A DNA stretch of 16,652 bases, from the NCBI GenBank assembly GCA_028098005.1, contig JAOHFM010000034.1:1-16652 (forward strand). The letters run 5' to 3'. The stretch's first letter is position 1, and every line of letters begins with the position of its first letter. Origin of the DNA: Psychrosphaera sp. (lineage in GTDB: Bacteria; Pseudomonadota; Gammaproteobacteria; Enterobacterales; Alteromonadaceae). The notes below the pieces were generated by a model. That model did no database searches. It saw nothing but the letters and a program-made list of their open reading frames with translations, and was not told where the DNA came from. A program made the translations under genes and the position numbers. Positions 16,332 to 16,652 of the stretch are shown piece after piece.

Positions 16332-16346
16332 ATGTCAGTTTATAAA

Positions 16347-16375
16347 TTGGTAATAAGCTTAAGGTGGGGTAGAAT
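16347..16375 (+). promoter_or_regulatory. Candidate sigma-70 promoter for yhbY
   Basis: TTGGTA (16347-16352) and TAGAAT (16370-16375) are separated by 17 bases and match consensus at 4 of 6 and 5 of 6 positions. Transcription would start near 16382, about 36 bases before yhbY. Its -10 box directly abuts the -10 box of the opposing heat-shock-type promoter. Confidence 0.5.
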
Positions 16376-16389
16376 ATCGTTAATTCAAG
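16364..16389 (-). promoter_or_regulatory. Candidate sigma-32 (heat-shock) promoter for rlmE-ftsH
   Basis: The minus strand carries CTTGAA at 16389-16384 and CCCCAC at 16369-16364, with a 14-base spacer. The sigma-32 consensus is CTTGAA and CCCCAT with 13-17 bases between; the E. coli dnaK P1 promoter, as I recall it, also has a 14-base spacer. Only the last base of the -10 core differs. Transcription would start near 16357, giving a leader of about 26 bases to rlmE, whose E. coli orthologue operon is heat-shock controlled. Confidence 0.65.
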
Positions 16390-16417
16390 TAATTATCATT
16401 GTTAAATTTGAGACTAG

Positions 16418-16652
16418 ATGAAATTAACTAATAAACAAATACAATTTTTACGTGGCGAAGCGCATTCGCTTAAGCCTGTCGTTCAATTAGGATCTAACGG
16501 ATTTACTGAGGGCGTTCTTGCTGAAATAGAAAACTCATTAGAAATTCATGAACTAATTAAAATTAAAATACCAGCTGAAGATCGTGAAGAATTAAACTTG
16601 TACGTTGACGCTATCATTCGTGAGAGCAAAGCGATAAAAGTCCAGTTGATTG
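16418..16652 (+). CDS. yhbY: YhbY, CRM-domain ribosome-assembly RNA-binding protein, 3' end cut off
   Basis: YhbY is a small one-domain protein of the CRS1-YhbY (CRM) family that binds pre-50S ribosomal particles. Hand translation from the ATG at 16418 gives MKLTNKQIQFLRGEAHSLKP and continues for 78 codons to the right edge. It contains the family's GxxG-type loop (LGSNG, about residues 26-30) and the helix-strand run ending ELIKIKIP. Full-length YhbY is about 97 residues, so about 20 are missing. Divergence from rlmE is the conserved arrangement and links two 50S maturation factors. The ribosome-binding site is poor (GAG about 6 bases upstream). Confidence 0.93.
   Translation, partial: MKLTNKQIQFLRGEAHSLKPVVQLGSNGFTEGVLAEIENSLEIHELIKIKIPAEDREELNLYVDAIIRESKAIKVQLI

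Noticed and set aside
1..16652. CRISPR arrays, insertion sequences, toxin-antitoxin pairs, phage or defence genes
   Set aside because: No regularly spaced repeats, transposase or integrase motifs, or small paired frames of that kind were found on either strand.

Overview
The window looks like the chromosome of an AT-rich marine gammaproteobacterium, most likely from the Alteromonadales. This rests on recalled protein similarity (FtsH, RlmE, YgjP and YegD close to their Escherichia coli counterparts), on Vibrio/Alteromonadales-type flagellar H-ring genes (flgP, flgT), and on the conserved order rlmE-ftsH-folP-glmM-tpiA-secG-tRNA-Leu(GAG). Genus is not resolvable by eye. Coding density is high and no gene-free stretch exceeds about 230 bases.

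Layout. 1-3808 (minus): a two-gene RND multidrug efflux operon, adaptor then inner-membrane pump; the pump runs off the left edge. 3928-5808: divergent flgP (minus) and flgT (plus), with sigma-54-like promoter elements facing outward from a 228-base spacer. 5915-6271 (plus): a stand-alone HPt phosphotransfer protein, whose end overlaps convergently a solo periplasmic binding-protein gene (6264-7181, minus). 7251-10060 (minus): yghU, ygjP and yegD, that is a glutathione-dependent disulfide reductase, a zinc metallopeptidase-like protein and a short Hsp70-like ATPase. 10151-10193: a perfect 13-bp hairpin terminator. 10216-16331 (minus): the housekeeping block, reading from the right: rlmE, ftsH, terminator, folP, glmM, tpiA, secG, tRNA-Leu. 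16418 to the right edge (plus): the start of yhbY, divergent from rlmE.

How the genes work together. The right half combines ribosome biogenesis (RlmE, YhbY), membrane protein quality control (FtsH), folate synthesis (FolP), cell-wall precursor supply (GlmM), glycolysis (TpiA) and protein export (SecG). The rlmE-ftsH pair carries a good heat-shock (sigma-32) promoter that abuts a sigma-70 promoter for yhbY. The left half is envelope and motility: drug efflux, outer-membrane flagellar ring proteins, a phosphorelay protein and a binding protein of unknown ligand.

I see no mobile element, CRISPR array, toxin-antitoxin pair or defence cassette, and nothing that clearly forms an undescribed system. 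The most useful leads are the overlapping heat-shock/yhbY promoters, the flgP/flgT promoter region without a neighbouring flgO, and the orphan HPt and binding-protein pair with its corrected TTG start. Several gene starts were revised on ribosome-binding-site evidence (6264-7181, tpiA, ftsH).
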